Below are positions 36,800 through 45,906 of a stretch of 64,000 bases of DNA, piece by piece. The stretch is from NCBI RefSeq assembly GCF_014649115.1, contig NZ_BMSK01000006.1:225367-289366 (forward strand). The letters are read 5' to 3'. This DNA is from Streptomyces eurythermus. Its GTDB lineage: Bacteria; Actinomycetota; Actinomycetes; Streptomycetales; Streptomycetaceae. The notes beneath the pieces are model-generated. The model saw only the letters and a list, made by a program, of their open reading frames with translations, was not told the DNA's origin and did no database searches. The position numbers and the translations under genes are program-made. Positions within the stretch are counted from its first letter, which is position 1; each line of letters starts with the position of its first letter.

Positions 36800-37762
36800 T
36801 CAGTCCGCCTCCTCCCGGCCGTCGGCGGCGAGTGCCTCGGTGAGCAGGCACTGGCGTGCGGTGGAGAGCGCGCCCCGGTTCCAGTGGAAGATCACGTGGT
36901 GGGCGGCGGCCCGGCGCGGACCGACCGTGGCCTCGCCGGAGGCGAAGTAGTGGCTGTGCCAGCGCTCCGCGGCCCGCCCCACCGCCACCAGATGCTCACC
37001 GAGGACGTCCCGCCAGGCCTTGGGCAGGGCCTGGAGCCGGTCCTCGGGGCTCTGCTCCCAGTAGGCGCGGATCCCGGCGGCGGCCCGGCGCAGGTCCGGC
37101 TCGCCGAGGCCGCCCGGCAACCGCCGGCCGGTCTCCTCCCGTACGACCTGCCAGACCCCCCGGTGCTCCCAGCCGACGATGCCCAGCCCGTCGAACACGG
37201 CGCGCAGCAAGGCCAGGGACACCCGCCAGCCGACCGGAGCCGGGTCACCGGCCACGGCGGTGTGCACGTCCAGCCAGGCCCGGGAGTCCGCGGTGAACAG
37301 CTCGTGCACCCAGGGCATGGAGCGCGGTCCGCCGAAGAGGTAGGTCTCCGGCTCGTACACACCGGCCACGGGCGGTGTCCCTGCGTCCCCGGTCCGCTCC
37401 GGCGTCAGCCGGCGCAGCAGGTCGGCGCGCAGTTCCGGTGCCCGGGACGGCTCCGCCGCTAGGAACCGCACGCGCAGCCCCGGGGGTTTGTGCATGAAGA
37501 AGAAGTCGCGGGCCTGTCCGGTGCCGAGCAACTCACGGGCTGTCGTGGCGAGTCGGCGGTACGGTGGCGGCGTGATGGCCAGGTTGAGCTGGACCCAGCC
37601 GGCCTCGGGGGCGTGGGCGCGCAGGGCTTCGAGTCCGGCCGTCAGGAACGTCCGTCGGGCCGCCGCGTATCCGGGGTCCTCGGCCGCGAGGGGGACGGTG
37701 CCCAGAGGCTCGGCACGTACGTCGTCCAGGCAGTCGGCCAGTAACCGCTCGACCCGTACCAT
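36800..37762 (-). CDS. Thiopeptide-type biosynthesis protein (SpaB_C elimination part of split LanB)
   Basis: A 320-residue SpaB C-terminal-like protein: WVQLNLAITPPPYRRLATTARELL, DFFFMHKPPGLRVRFLA, GVYEPETYLFGGPRSM, DVLGEHLVAVGRAAERWHSHYFASGE and the closing IFHWNRGALSTARQCLLTEAL. This domain removes glutamate to make dehydroalanine or dehydrobutyrine. It is the first gene of the lanthipeptide operon, with GGAGG before ATG 37762. Codon 7 is TTA (37744-37742), a rare leucine codon in streptomycetes that makes the operon's first gene depend on bldA tRNA. Confidence 0.93.
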   Translation of the reverse strand: MVRVERLLADCLDDVRAEPLGTVPLAAEDPGYAAARRTFLTAGLEALRAHAPEAGWVQLNLAITPPPYRRLATTARELLGTGQARDFFFMHKPPGLRVRFLAAEPSRAPELRADLLRRLTPERTGDAGTPPVAGVYEPETYLFGGPRSMPWVHELFTADSRAWLDVHTAVAGDPAPVGWRVSLALLRAVFDGLGIVGWEHRGVWQVVREETGRRLPGGLGEPDLRRAAAGIRAYWEQSPEDRLQALPKAWRDVLGEHLVAVGRAAERWHSHYFASGEATVGPRRAAAHHVIFHWNRGALSTARQCLLTEALAADGREEAD

Positions 37763-38089
37763 GCGACCTCCTCACCGGGAAGGGCAATCCACTCCTGTGA
37801 TGTCCACGTCGCATGCGTTCCGAAGCGCGGAAGCGAATTGGTCATATGATCAACAGGAGTGCGCGGGAGGTATGTCGCGCGCGGTGACAGCCCGTCCGAC
37901 GCGCTCGAGTCACACCGGCGCCGCCGGTGACGACCACCGCACGATCCGGGCCGCCGACGCCGCCCGAGTCCCTCGACCACTCCCGTGAGCTGGGACGACG
38001 ACGGGGCCGAAAACAGGTGGGCCGGGACGGCGCACCGACGCGATCATGGACCGGTTCGTCACCGCTTCTCAACCACCGAGGGATCCGCC
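37763..38089. promoter_or_regulatory. Divergent promoter region of the lanthipeptide operon and acetyltransferase
   Basis: 327 bp without a supported gene. The left part is locally AT-rich and contains the 8-bp palindrome TCATATGA near 37842. It must hold the start of the minus-strand lan operon and of the plus-strand acetyltransferase. No strong regulator site was recognised. Confidence 0.45.
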
Positions 38090-38740
38090 ATGCCCGTACC
38101 CGCCGATCCGACCGTCCTGCACCCCATGCCCGATCAGCCTCGCGTGGTGCTGCTCAAGCCGCTGGTGAAGTCCCCGCTGATCGAGGTCGGGGAGTACTCG
38201 TACTACGACGACCCGGACGACCCCACCGCGTTCGAGACCCGCAACGTGCTCTACCACTACGGACCGGAAAAGCTGATCATCGGTAAATTCTGTGCGCTGG
38301 GGACGGGGGTGCGGTTCATCATGAACGGCGCCAACCACCGTATGGACGGCCCTTCCACCTTTCCGTTCCCCACCATGGGCGGCTCCTGGGCCGACCATTT
38401 CGACCTGCTCACCGGCCTGCCGAACCGGGGAGACACCGTCGTCGGCAACGACGTCTGGTTCGGCCACGGTACGACGGTGATGCCGGGCGTACGGATCGGA
38501 CACGGCGCGATCATCGGCTCCGGTTCCGTGGTCACCGCCGACGTACCCGACTACGGCATCGTCGGCGGCAACCCGGCCCGCCTCATCCGCACCCGCTACT
38601 CCGACGAGGAGATCGCCCGGCTGCTGGCGGTGGCCTGGTGGGACTGGCCCGCGGAGCACATCACCCAGCACGTGCGCACGATCATGTCGGGCACCATCAC
38701 CGACCTGGAGGCCGCCGCTCCGGGCGACGCGCGGTCGTAA
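38090..38740 (+). CDS. Vat/CatB-type xenobiotic O-acetyltransferase
   Basis: ATG 38090 follows GAGGGA. The 216-residue protein is a left-handed beta-helix acetyltransferase: [38 protein letters not shown] (catalytic His in NHRMDG), [30 protein letters not shown], and [20 protein letters not shown]. It uses acetyl-CoA and acts on hydroxyl groups of xenobiotics; Vat members inactivate streptogramin A. It is divergent from the lanthipeptide operon; a link to that product is only positional. Confidence 0.92.
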   Translation: MPVPADPTVLHPMPDQPRVVLLKPLVKSPLIEVGEYSYYDDPDDPTAFETRNVLYHYGPEKLIIGKFCALGTGVRFIMNGANHRMDGPSTFPFPTMGGSWADHFDLLTGLPNRGDTVVGNDVWFGHGTTVMPGVRIGHGAIIGSGSVVTADVPDYGIVGGNPARLIRTRYSDEEIARLLAVAWWDWPAEHITQHVRTIMSGTITDLEAAAPGDARS

Positions 38741-38840
38741 GGACACCACCGCCGACCGAGCCGGAGGCCGGACGTATCCCGCGTGTTCGTCGTCGGCGAA
38801 GACGGTCGTGGGCCTTGGCGACCACTGCCACGGTGGGCAC

Positions 38841-39368
38841 ATGAAGACGACACCCGATGGACGGCCCGTCCCGCCCGCGCACGCCGACGAGCGCGCCATG
38901 CTGGGAGCGTGGCTGGACTTCCACCGCGCGACGCTCGCGCTGAAGTGTTCCGGCCTGCCGGACGAACGGTTACGCCTTGCCGCGGTGCCACCGTCGCCGA
39001 TGACGCTGCTCGGCCTCGTGCAGCACATGGCCGAGGTGGAACGCAACTGGTTCCAAAGGGTGTTCGCCGGTCGGGACGTGCCGCCGGTCTTCGGGGGAAG
39101 CAACCCGGACGGCTTCGCCCTTGACCCGGAACGAGGACTCGACGAGGCGATGGCCGTCTGGCGGGGGGAGGTTGCCCGGGGGCGTGCGGTGATCGCCGGA
39201 GCGGCGCTGGACGACTCCGGCCGGCTGCCCGAGCGGGAGGCCGGTCACGCCGGTGACCGGGGAGTCTCCCTGCGCTGGATCCTGGTGCACATGATCGAGG
39301 AGTACGCGCGTCACAACGGTCACGCGGACCTCATTCGCGAGCGGATCGACGGAGTCACCGGCGCGTGA
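38841..39368 (+). CDS. DinB-family (DUF664) protein with a TTA codon
   Basis: A 175-residue four-helix protein: [61 protein letters not shown], and [29 protein letters not shown]. Metal-ligand histidines are at the expected places (QHMAEVE and ARHNGHAD). Codon 44 is TTA (38970-38972), so translation may depend on bldA. ATG 38841 is preferred over GTG 38808 because only the former begins a domain-like sequence; the ribosome binding site is weak (GGTGGG). Role unknown, perhaps a thiol-linked transferase. Confidence 0.86.
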   Translation: MKTTPDGRPVPPAHADERAMLGAWLDFHRATLALKCSGLPDERLRLAAVPPSPMTLLGLVQHMAEVERNWFQRVFAGRDVPPVFGGSNPDGFALDPERGLDEAMAVWRGEVARGRAVIAGAALDDSGRLPEREAGHAGDRGVSLRWILVHMIEEYARHNGHADLIRERIDGVTGA

Positions 39369-39462
39369 GACGTGCGCGCGGCGCGGGACGGACCGTGCGA
39401 GCGCCCGGCCGCGTCTGTCGGCTCGCCCTCACGCCCCGGTCCATCGGCCGCGGCAGGCCTGA

Positions 39463-40233
39463 CTAGGCGATCGAGAAGGTGGTGCCGGGGGCGGCGTAGT
39501 CGACGGGGCCGCGGAACCGGGCCGAGGCGCGGCGTACCGCTTCGGCCGGGGTGAGGGCCGGGCCGACGTGGGTGACCAGCAACCGGCGCGCCCCGGCCGC
39601 CTCCGCCGTGTCGCCGGTGTCCTCGGGGGTGTGGTGCACCTGGGGGCCGTCGGCCGGGGCCCGGCTGCTGTCGGCCTCGCACAGCAGCGCGTCGCATCCC
39701 TCGGCCAGTCGCGTGAGGTTCGCGCACGGAGCGGTGTCCCCGGAGTAGACCAGCGACCGGCCCTCGGCCTCGACGCGCACGGCGAAGGCCGGGATGCCGT
39801 GTTCCACCGCCCGGGTGGTCAGCGTGAGACCGCCGACGCTCGCCTGATGCCCGTCATCCAACTCGTGGACGGCGAAGGCGGATTCGACGGGGCTGCGCGT
39901 CGAGGTGTTGGTCAGGAAGCGGGCCAGCCGGTCGGCGATGCCCGGCGGCCCGTACAGGGGGATGGGCGCGTCGAACCGGACGTTCGCGAACAGCACCGCG
40001 TAGTACGTGGTGAGCAGATCCGCGCTGTGATCGGCGTGCAGGTGCGAGATCCAGATCGCGTCCACCTCGTCGAGCCGGACGTGCCGCTGCAACTGCGCCA
40101 GCGTCCCGCTGCCCGCGTCCACCCAGAGGCGGGTGGCGCCATGCGACACCAGGTAGCCGGAGCACGGATTGTCGACGGTTGCGTGGGGCGTCGCGGAGCC
40201 CAGGACGGTGAGCCGGAGAGGATCGCTGGTCAT
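39463..40233 (-). CDS. RNase Z-like MBL-fold hydrolase
   Basis: A 256-residue metallo-beta-lactamase-fold protein with the RNase Z/arylsulfatase-type layout: TVLGSATPHATVDNPCSGYLV, SHLHADHSADL, YSGDTAPCANL, CEADS, HHTPEDTGDTAEAAG, and LLVTHVGPALTP. The RNase Z exosite is absent, so an esterase or phosphodiesterase role is as likely as tRNA processing. It is cytoplasmic and seems to be a single-gene unit. Confidence 0.88.
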   Translation of the reverse strand: MTSDPLRLTVLGSATPHATVDNPCSGYLVSHGATRLWVDAGSGTLAQLQRHVRLDEVDAIWISHLHADHSADLLTTYYAVLFANVRFDAPIPLYGPPGIADRLARFLTNTSTRSPVESAFAVHELDDGHQASVGGLTLTTRAVEHGIPAFAVRVEAEGRSLVYSGDTAPCANLTRLAEGCDALLCEADSSRAPADGPQVHHTPEDTGDTAEAAGARRLLVTHVGPALTPAEAVRRASARFRGPVDYAAPGTTFSIA

Positions 40234-40490
40234 TCGCGGAGTCTATAGAGCGGATGATCTTACGTGAGTGTCAATTTCTTGCACCCGGATCACCTGTACG
40301 GATGACACCGGTTCGCGTCACTTCGATCTGCCGGGGCATGGATACGGGCCAGTCGGGGGCGGCGGCCACGGCGGGAAACGTACCCTTCAAGACAATATGG
40401 AAGATCATTCTTTAATTCGCTTTACATGGTGAACCGTTCTGCCCGGACAGGATGCGAGGGCAGCGCTTCCCGAGCGAAGGGAGTCGGCGG

Positions 40491-41189
40491 ATGGCCGACT
40501 GGAAGCAGATCAGCGGTGGGTTGACGCGGATCGCGGTGGGTTCGCGTACGAACGTGTGGGGTGTGAACTCGGCGGGGAACATCTACCGCTACACGAACAA
40601 CGACGCGAGTCCGTGGGTGCAGATTCCCGGTGGGCTGTCGGACATCGGGGCGGGTGCGGACGGCACGGTGTGGGGGGTCAACTCGGCGGGGAACATCTAC
40701 CGTTACACCGGTGACCAGGAGTCCGGTCACTGGAAGCAGATCAGTGGTGGGTTGACGCGGATCGCGGTGGGTTCGCGTACGAACGTGTGGGGTGTGAACT
40801 CGGCGGGGAACATCTACCACTACACGAACAACGACGCGAGTCCGTGGGTGCAGATTCCCGGTGGGCTGTCGGACATCGGGGCGGGTGCGGACGGCACGGT
40901 GTGGGGGGTCAACTCGGCGGGGAACATCTACCGTTACACCGGTGACCAGGAGTCCGGCCACTGGAAGCAGATCAGCGGCGGACTGAAGGCGATCGCCTCC
41001 GGCTCCCGCACCACGGTGTGGGGTGTGAACTCGGCGGGGAACATCTACCACTACACCAACAACGACGCGAGTCCGTGGGTGCAGATTCCCGGTGGGCTGT
41101 CGGACATCGGGGTGGGCGCGGACGGCACGGTGTGGGGAGTCAACTCCGCCGGGAACATCTACCGTTACACCGGTGACCTGCCCGGCTGA
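40491..41189 (+). CDS. Six-bladed tectonin beta-propeller protein
   Basis: ATG 40491 follows GGGAG. The 232-residue protein consists entirely of tectonin-type blades, alternating WKQISGGL...VWGVNSAGNIYxYT and WVQIPGGLSDIG...VWGVNSAGNIYRYT, six in all, about 38 residues each. Tectonins bind sugars, lipopolysaccharide or methylated glycans. There is no signal peptide, so secretion, if any, is non-classical. At the DNA level the gene is three 231-bp units with very few differences, which indicates recent expansion or homogenisation. The upstream region is AT-rich for this genome (about 40380-40430). Confidence 0.9.
   Translation: MADWKQISGGLTRIAVGSRTNVWGVNSAGNIYRYTNNDASPWVQIPGGLSDIGAGADGTVWGVNSAGNIYRYTGDQESGHWKQISGGLTRIAVGSRTNVWGVNSAGNIYHYTNNDASPWVQIPGGLSDIGAGADGTVWGVNSAGNIYRYTGDQESGHWKQISGGLKAIASGSRTTVWGVNSAGNIYHYTNNDASPWVQIPGGLSDIGVGADGTVWGVNSAGNIYRYTGDLPG
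40500..41189 (+). repeat. Three tandem 231-bp near-identical units
   Basis: Units begin at 40500, 40731 and 40962 (TGGAAGCAGATCAG). The first two are almost identical, and the third differs mainly in its first blade (GGACTGAAGGCGATCGCC). Each codes for 77 residues, that is two tectonin blades; the last unit is cut by the stop. Confidence 0.92.
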
Positions 41190-41260
41190 CCGGGCACGGC
41201 GGCGCCCCGGCCCCGCACGGGAGTCCGGGGCGCCGCAACCGTACGGCCCTCGCGGCGGGG

Positions 41261-42259
41261 TCAGTTCGCGGCGAGCAGGCCGAGCGTGTCGAGCACGCGG
41301 TTCGAGAAGCCCCACTCGTTGTCGTACCAGGCGACCACCTTGACATGGCGGCCGTCCACGCGGGTGAGGGCCGAGTCGAAGACGGACGAGGCCGGATTGC
41401 CCGTGATGTCGGACGACACGAGCGGGTCCTCCGAGTATTCGAGAATGCCGGCGAGCGGCCCCTCGGCGGCCGCGCGGTAGGCCGCCAGCACCTCGTCCCG
41501 CGACACCTCCCGGCCGACGGTGGTGTTCAGCTCCACGATCGAACCCACCGGAACCGGCACGCGGATCGAGTCACCCGACAGCTTGCCGTCCAGATTCGGC
41601 AGCACCAGTCCGATCGCCTTGGCGGCACCCGTGGTGGTCGGCACGATGTTCACGGCGGCGGCACGCGCACGGCGGGCGTCGCGGTGCGGGCCGTCCTGGA
41701 GGTTCTGCTCCTGGGTGTAGGCGTGCACCGTCGTCATGAACCCGTGCTCGATGCCCGCGAGTTCGTCCAGTACCGAGGCCAGCGGCGCGAGCGCGTTCGT
41801 CGTGCAGGAGGCGTTCGAGACGATCGTGTGCAGGGACGCGTCGTACGCCTCGGTGTTGACCCCGTACGCGAGGGTGACATCGGCGCCGTCCGACGGGGCG
41901 CTGACGAGTACCTTCCGCGCGCCCGCGTCCAGGTGCGCGCGGGCCGCCTTGGCCGAGGTGAAACGGCCGGTCGACTCCAGGACGATGTCCACCCCGAGTT
42001 CGGCCCACGGCAACCGCGCCGGCTCCCGCTCGGCCAGCACCTTGATGCGCCGGCCGTCGACGACGAGCGTGTCCCCGTCGGCGCTCACCGGCCGGCCCAG
42101 CCGGCCGGCCGTCGTGTCGTAGGCGAGCAGCCGCGCCAGGACGGCGGGCTCCGTGAGGTCGTTGACGGCGACGACCTCCAGAGCGGTGTCGCGTTCGAGC
42201 AGCGCGCGCAGCACGTTGCGTCCGATGCGGCCGAATCCGTTGATGGCTATGCGGGTCAT
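41261..42259 (-). CDS. gap: Glyceraldehyde-3-phosphate dehydrogenase
   Basis: ATG 42259 after GGAGAG. The 332-residue enzyme has the NAD loop INGFGRIGRNVLRALLE, catalytic Cys152 in SNASCTTNALAPL, the phosphate-site Arg region and the end motif WYDNEWGFSNRVLDTL. It oxidises glyceraldehyde-3-phosphate to 1,3-bisphosphoglycerate. Asp34 in AVNDLTE suggests NAD+ use. Its neighbours are not glycolytic, so this may be a secondary copy rather than the main glycolytic gene. Confidence 0.96.
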   Translation of the reverse strand: MTRIAINGFGRIGRNVLRALLERDTALEVVAVNDLTEPAVLARLLAYDTTAGRLGRPVSADGDTLVVDGRRIKVLAEREPARLPWAELGVDIVLESTGRFTSAKAARAHLDAGARKVLVSAPSDGADVTLAYGVNTEAYDASLHTIVSNASCTTNALAPLASVLDELAGIEHGFMTTVHAYTQEQNLQDGPHRDARRARAAAVNIVPTTTGAAKAIGLVLPNLDGKLSGDSIRVPVPVGSIVELNTTVGREVSRDEVLAAYRAAAEGPLAGILEYSEDPLVSSDITGNPASSVFDSALTRVDGRHVKVVAWYDNEWGFSNRVLDTLGLLAAN

Positions 42260-42610
42260 GAGTGCTCTCCTTTCCGTTCGCCACCATCGTGGATCGCCGC
42301 GTCCGCCCGTGCCGACGGCGCGAGCGCCATGGTTCGCAAGGATCGCGCCAGGCGATGGGCCGGCCGTGTCCGCCCGTCCCGGCCCCCCGGTTTGCCGGCG
42401 CGCGGGGCGGCGGATGGTTCGCGTACCTTTCGCCAACCGGGACATCGATTCGCGCCGCACGCTCGGCGCATTTCCTCAGATCTCGCTCAATTGCCGCCAA
42501 TCCCGGCCGGAAGTGTGGTGTTGTTCATCCCGGCACCGAACAGCCGCGTACGGCACGGTGCTTGCGTCACACCGCCCTGCTCCGGGCGCGAACGTACAGG
42601 GAGGGCGGAT
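42260..42610. other. Intergenic region with a decayed paralogue fragment
   Basis: 351 bp between the divergent gap and zinc-ribbon genes. Bases 42421-42465 encode FANRDIDSRR, closely matching FVNRDIELRR at the end of the downstream zinc-ribbon gene (DNA CAACCGGGACATCGA is shared). This suggests a broken partial copy. The rest shows nothing recognisable. Confidence 0.55.
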
Positions 42611-42835
42611 ATGGCGAAGGCGGTGCACGCCTGGCTGGGCGACATGAGGATCACCTGTCAGGTCTGCCGGGGAGAGCTCTTCCGCGAGCGAGGCGTGAAG
42701 CTCAACAGCACCGGCATGGAATTCATGAAACTGGCCTGGGCGGACGAGACCGCGACGGGGCTGATCTGCTGGCACTGCGGGTATGTGCACCTTTTCGTCA
42801 ACCGGGACATCGAGTTGCGCCGCGTCAAGATGTGA
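42611..42835 (+). CDS. Small zinc-ribbon protein
   Basis: A 74-residue protein with ATG 42611 after GGGAGGG. Two Cys pairs (TCQVCRGE and ICWHCGYVH) form a likely zinc ribbon, and between them lies a charged helix or strand region (MEFMKLAWADETATG). It has no signal peptide. Streptomycetes encode many such short zinc-ribbon proteins of unknown function, often annotated as nucleic-acid-binding. The 3' end is partly repeated upstream. Confidence 0.75.
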   Translation: MAKAVHAWLGDMRITCQVCRGELFRERGVKLNSTGMEFMKLAWADETATGLICWHCGYVHLFVNRDIELRRVKM

Positions 42836-43138
42836 CTCTCGGCCGAGCGTTCACGCGCCCGCACCGTCCTCGTCGTCCCGGCCGTCTTCCGGCTGCCCGG
42901 TGAGCCGGGTCGCGAGGCGGTAGACGATCAGGGCGTCCCGGTACTCCTTCCCGGCGACGACTTCGCCGGGAACGTTCGTGCGCTCGCTGCGGGACGTCGA
43001 TGTCCGCTTCCCGGTGCCGGGGAAGCGGACCGCTGTCCGCGGCCCCTCCACGAAGCGAAGGCGATCGGCGCGGACGGTCGCCCGGAACGCGATGTCCCAG
43101 GGCGGGCGCGCGGCGTCCGGCGCCGGGGCGCCGGCCGT
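42836..43138. other. Region with a possible short minus-strand gene
   Basis: A minus-strand frame ending at 42851 encodes VVAGKEYRDALIVYRLATRLTGQPEDG, which looks protein-like at its C-terminus, but the N-terminal part and start (about 43051) are poor. It may be a small gene or a remnant. Confidence 0.3.
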
Positions 43139-44296
43139 TCAGGGCGGCTCGTCCCGCTCCCTCGGGGCACGGCGACGCACGGGACGAGGCGGCACCTTCC
43201 CGTCCTCGCCGCGTACTCGGCGCGCGCGGGTGCCGCCACGACCGGGGACGGCCGGATCCCGCACCTCACCACCGGGCCCACGCGCCCGGGCTCCTCCGGG
43301 AGCCGCGGTCCTGCGTACGGCACCACGCGCGGCGCCCGGCACGTCCTCGACAACGTCCGCTACGCCCGCCACGTCCTCGACGGCATCCGATGCTTCCGCG
43401 ACGGCGTCGGGTACGTCCTCGACCGCCCCGGTCACCTCGCTCGCGGCACCCGCCACAGTGCCCCCGGCCTCGCGGCCCACATCCCGGACGGCACCCGCGG
43501 CACCCCGCCCGACCCCCTCCACCGCCGAGCCGGCGCCACGGCCCACCCCTTCCACGGCCGAGCCGGCACCCCGCCCGACCCCTTCGACCGCCCGCCCTGC
43601 GCCACGGCCCACCCCCTCCACCGCCTGGCCGGCGCCACGGGCCACGCCCTCGACCCCTCGGCCGGCGCCTCGGCCCACGTCGCGCACGGCCGACGCGGCT
43701 CCGCTGCCGAGGTCGCCGACCGCCCTGCTCGCACCCGTCCCCAGCTCGCCGACGGCCTGCCGCGCCCCGCTCCCGACGTCCCGCACGGCGGACCCCACCC
43801 CGCGGGCCAGCTCCTCGAGGAGCTGCGGATTGCGGTCGAGCGTGGTGAGCACCCGGTTGATGATCGTCGCCACGTTGTCGAGCCGCACCTCCAGCCGGGC
43901 CTGGGCCTCCACCCCCGAGATGCCCAGATGTACCCGGCCCAGTGCCACATCGGCGCCCACGTTCAGCCTCAGCAGGTCCAGCACCTCGGCCTGGAGCGAG
44001 ACGTGCGCCCGCAGATCCTCCACGTCCAGATCGATCTGGTCCACCTTGAGCACCGGGACGTCGAGGAAGACATCGGGATCCGCGCCGGCCGCCCTCCTCC
44101 GGCCGTGGGGCTCCCCGGCCGGGCCGGCCATGTCGCCGTGGACCTCGTCGTCCGCGTCGGCCGTCTCCTCGGAGACCTCGTCCTCAGGGCCGGCCGCGTC
44201 CTCGTAGACCTCGTCCTCAAGGCCGGCCGGGTCCTCGTCGTACAGCTCCGGCCGCTCCTCGATAGGCCCCTCGCCGTCCTCGGCGCTGTCGCGCAT
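43139..44296 (-). CDS. Protein with twelve 11-residue amphipathic repeats
   Basis: A 385-residue protein; ATG 44296 follows GGAGG (GTG 44299 is an alternative). Residues 1-75 are very acidic. Residues 75-165 are a compact strand/helix domain (PDVFLDVPVLKVDQIDLDVE, LDLLRLNVGADVALGRVHLG, VEAQARLEVRLDNVATIINRV). From about 166 to 297 come twelve units of the type RGAGRAVEGVG, exactly 11 residues each. The tail is Arg/Pro-rich and basic. The 11-residue periodicity with Val/Ala on one face resembles the amphipathic 3-11 helices of synuclein, LEA and lipid-droplet proteins, so membrane or surface binding is possible. No family name can be given. Confidence 0.75.
   Translation of the reverse strand: MRDSAEDGEGPIEERPELYDEDPAGLEDEVYEDAAGPEDEVSEETADADDEVHGDMAGPAGEPHGRRRAAGADPDVFLDVPVLKVDQIDLDVEDLRAHVSLQAEVLDLLRLNVGADVALGRVHLGISGVEAQARLEVRLDNVATIINRVLTTLDRNPQLLEELARGVGSAVRDVGSGARQAVGELGTGASRAVGDLGSGAASAVRDVGRGAGRGVEGVARGAGQAVEGVGRGAGRAVEGVGRGAGSAVEGVGRGAGSAVEGVGRGAAGAVRDVGREAGGTVAGAASEVTGAVEDVPDAVAEASDAVEDVAGVADVVEDVPGAARGAVRRTAAPGGARARGPGGEVRDPAVPGRGGTRARRVRGEDGKVPPRPVRRRAPRERDEPP
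43409..43804 (-). repeat. Twelve 33-bp (11-residue) tandem units
   Basis: The units encode x-G-A-x-x-A-V-x-x-V-G; the most regular run, RGAGSAVEGVG-like, appears five to six times in the middle. Codon use varies between copies, so the repeats are old at the DNA level but kept at the protein level. Confidence 0.85.
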
Positions 44297-44563
44297 CACC
44301 GAGCCGCCTCCGCTGGTTCGCCGGACATTTCATCCCATTCTGCGGGCATATGGAGCAGGGCGCGCGGCGCGGGCCAGCCATTGGTATCTCCTTGGAGCCT
44401 GGTCGTTTTTTCGTCTTTGACCTATGGGCCGGCCGGGCGTGCACTGGAAGAGAAGCCAATCGGCGGCGGACCGAGGCGCGAGTGAGGACTCACCCGCCCA
44501 GGTACCCGGGGAACCCGGGACGGCCCGGTGCCCCGCATGTTTCTCCGACACGGAAGGGCGATC

Positions 44564-45763
44564 ATGGCCACGCAGCACAAGAAGGTGGATCCGTTCGCCG
44601 TCGAGGGCGACTTCTTCCGGATCAAGGACCTGCTCGAACCAGAGGAACGGCAGACGCTGGAACGCATCCGTTCCTTCCTCGCCGACAAGGTGGAACCGAC
44701 CGCCGGCGAGCTGTGGGCCCGTGCCGAGTCGCCGCTGAACCTGGTGGACGCGATCCGCGACCTCGGCATCACCGGCATTCCCGGCGACGCCCCCGGGATC
44801 ACCGCGCGCAGCCCGCTGCTGAGCGGCCTCATCAGCATGGAGATGGCCCGCGTCGACCCTTCGTTCGCCACCTTCTACGGCGTGCACAGCGGGCTGGGCA
44901 TGGGCTCCATCCGTGAGTGCGGCTCCGAGGAGCAGCGACAGCGCTGGCTGCCGCAGATGGTCGAGTGGCGCAAGATCGGCGCGTTCGGTCTGACCGAGCC
45001 GCTGGTGGGTTCCGGTACGGCCCGTGGACTGCTCACCACGGCCCGCCGGGACGGCGGCGACTGGGTGCTCAACGGGGAGAAGCGCTGGATCGGCAACGGC
45101 ACGTTCGCCGACCTGGTGGTGATCTGGGCGCGCGACGAGGCGGACGGGCAGGTCAAGGGCTTCGTCGTGGAGAAGGGCACCCCGGGCTTCACCGCCCGCA
45201 AGCTGGAGGGCAAGATCGCCCTGCGCGGTGTGCAGAACGCCCACATCGTCCTGGACGACGTCCGGGTCCCGGAGGAGAACCGCCTCCAGCGGGCCGACTC
45301 CTTCCGCGACACCGCACGCGTCCTCAAGGTCACCCGCGGCGGTGTGGCCTGGCAGGCCATCGGCTGCTCGATCGGCGCCTACGAGGCTGCCCGCGCCTAC
45401 GCGGTGGAGCGCGAGCAGTTCGGCAAGCCGATCGCGAGCTTCCAGCTCATCCAGGACCTGCTGTCCCGGATGCTCGGCAACATCACCGCCTCCCAGACGA
45501 TGGCGGTGCGGATGGCCCAGCTGCACGCCGAGGACGCGCTGAGCGAGGCCCAGGCGGCCATGGCCAAGATGTTCTGCACCACCCGGATGCGCGAGACCGT
45601 CGCCTGGGCCCGCGAGGTGTTCGGCGGCAACGGCATCCTGCTGGAGTACAAGGCGGCCCGCTTCTTCGCCGACGCCGAGGCGCTCTACTCGTACGAGGGC
45701 ACCCGCGACATGAACTCCCTCATCGTCGGCCGGGCGGCCACCGGTATCAGCGCCTTCGTCTGA
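44564..45763 (+). CDS. Acyl-CoA dehydrogenase, glutaryl-CoA dehydrogenase type
   Basis: ATG 44564 after GGAAGG gives 399 residues, full length. FAD and substrate motifs are clear: GAFGLTEPLVGSGT, LNGEKRWIGNG, VLKVTRGGVAWQAIGCSIGAYEAA, REQFGKPIASFQLIQDLL, and the catalytic Glu in YSYEGTRDMNSLIVGRAATGISAF, which follows the glutaryl-CoA dehydrogenase pattern. The likely reaction is oxidative decarboxylation of glutaryl-CoA to crotonyl-CoA with electrons to ETF. A CoA-transferase gene follows on the same strand after 143 bp and would supply glutaryl-CoA. Confidence 0.92.
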   Translation: MATQHKKVDPFAVEGDFFRIKDLLEPEERQTLERIRSFLADKVEPTAGELWARAESPLNLVDAIRDLGITGIPGDAPGITARSPLLSGLISMEMARVDPSFATFYGVHSGLGMGSIRECGSEEQRQRWLPQMVEWRKIGAFGLTEPLVGSGTARGLLTTARRDGGDWVLNGEKRWIGNGTFADLVVIWARDEADGQVKGFVVEKGTPGFTARKLEGKIALRGVQNAHIVLDDVRVPEENRLQRADSFRDTARVLKVTRGGVAWQAIGCSIGAYEAARAYAVEREQFGKPIASFQLIQDLLSRMLGNITASQTMAVRMAQLHAEDALSEAQAAMAKMFCTTRMRETVAWAREVFGGNGILLEYKAARFFADAEALYSYEGTRDMNSLIVGRAATGISAFV

Positions 45764-45906
45764 GCCCCGGCCCCGAGCCCCGCGCCCCAGCCCTGGGCTC
45801 TTGACCCCATCGCCCGTACCCGGCCGCGCGCCCCCACCTCACCGCAACCTCCCACCTGCACCATCCCGCACCGGGATGCGTCACTCCACAAGGGGATGAG
45901 ACGTTC

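Noticed and set aside
37763..37845. Small minus-strand frame starting MTNSLPRFGTHATW before the lan operon
   Set aside because: It lacks a ribosome binding site and runs into the SpaB_C gene out of frame; not credible as a second precursor.
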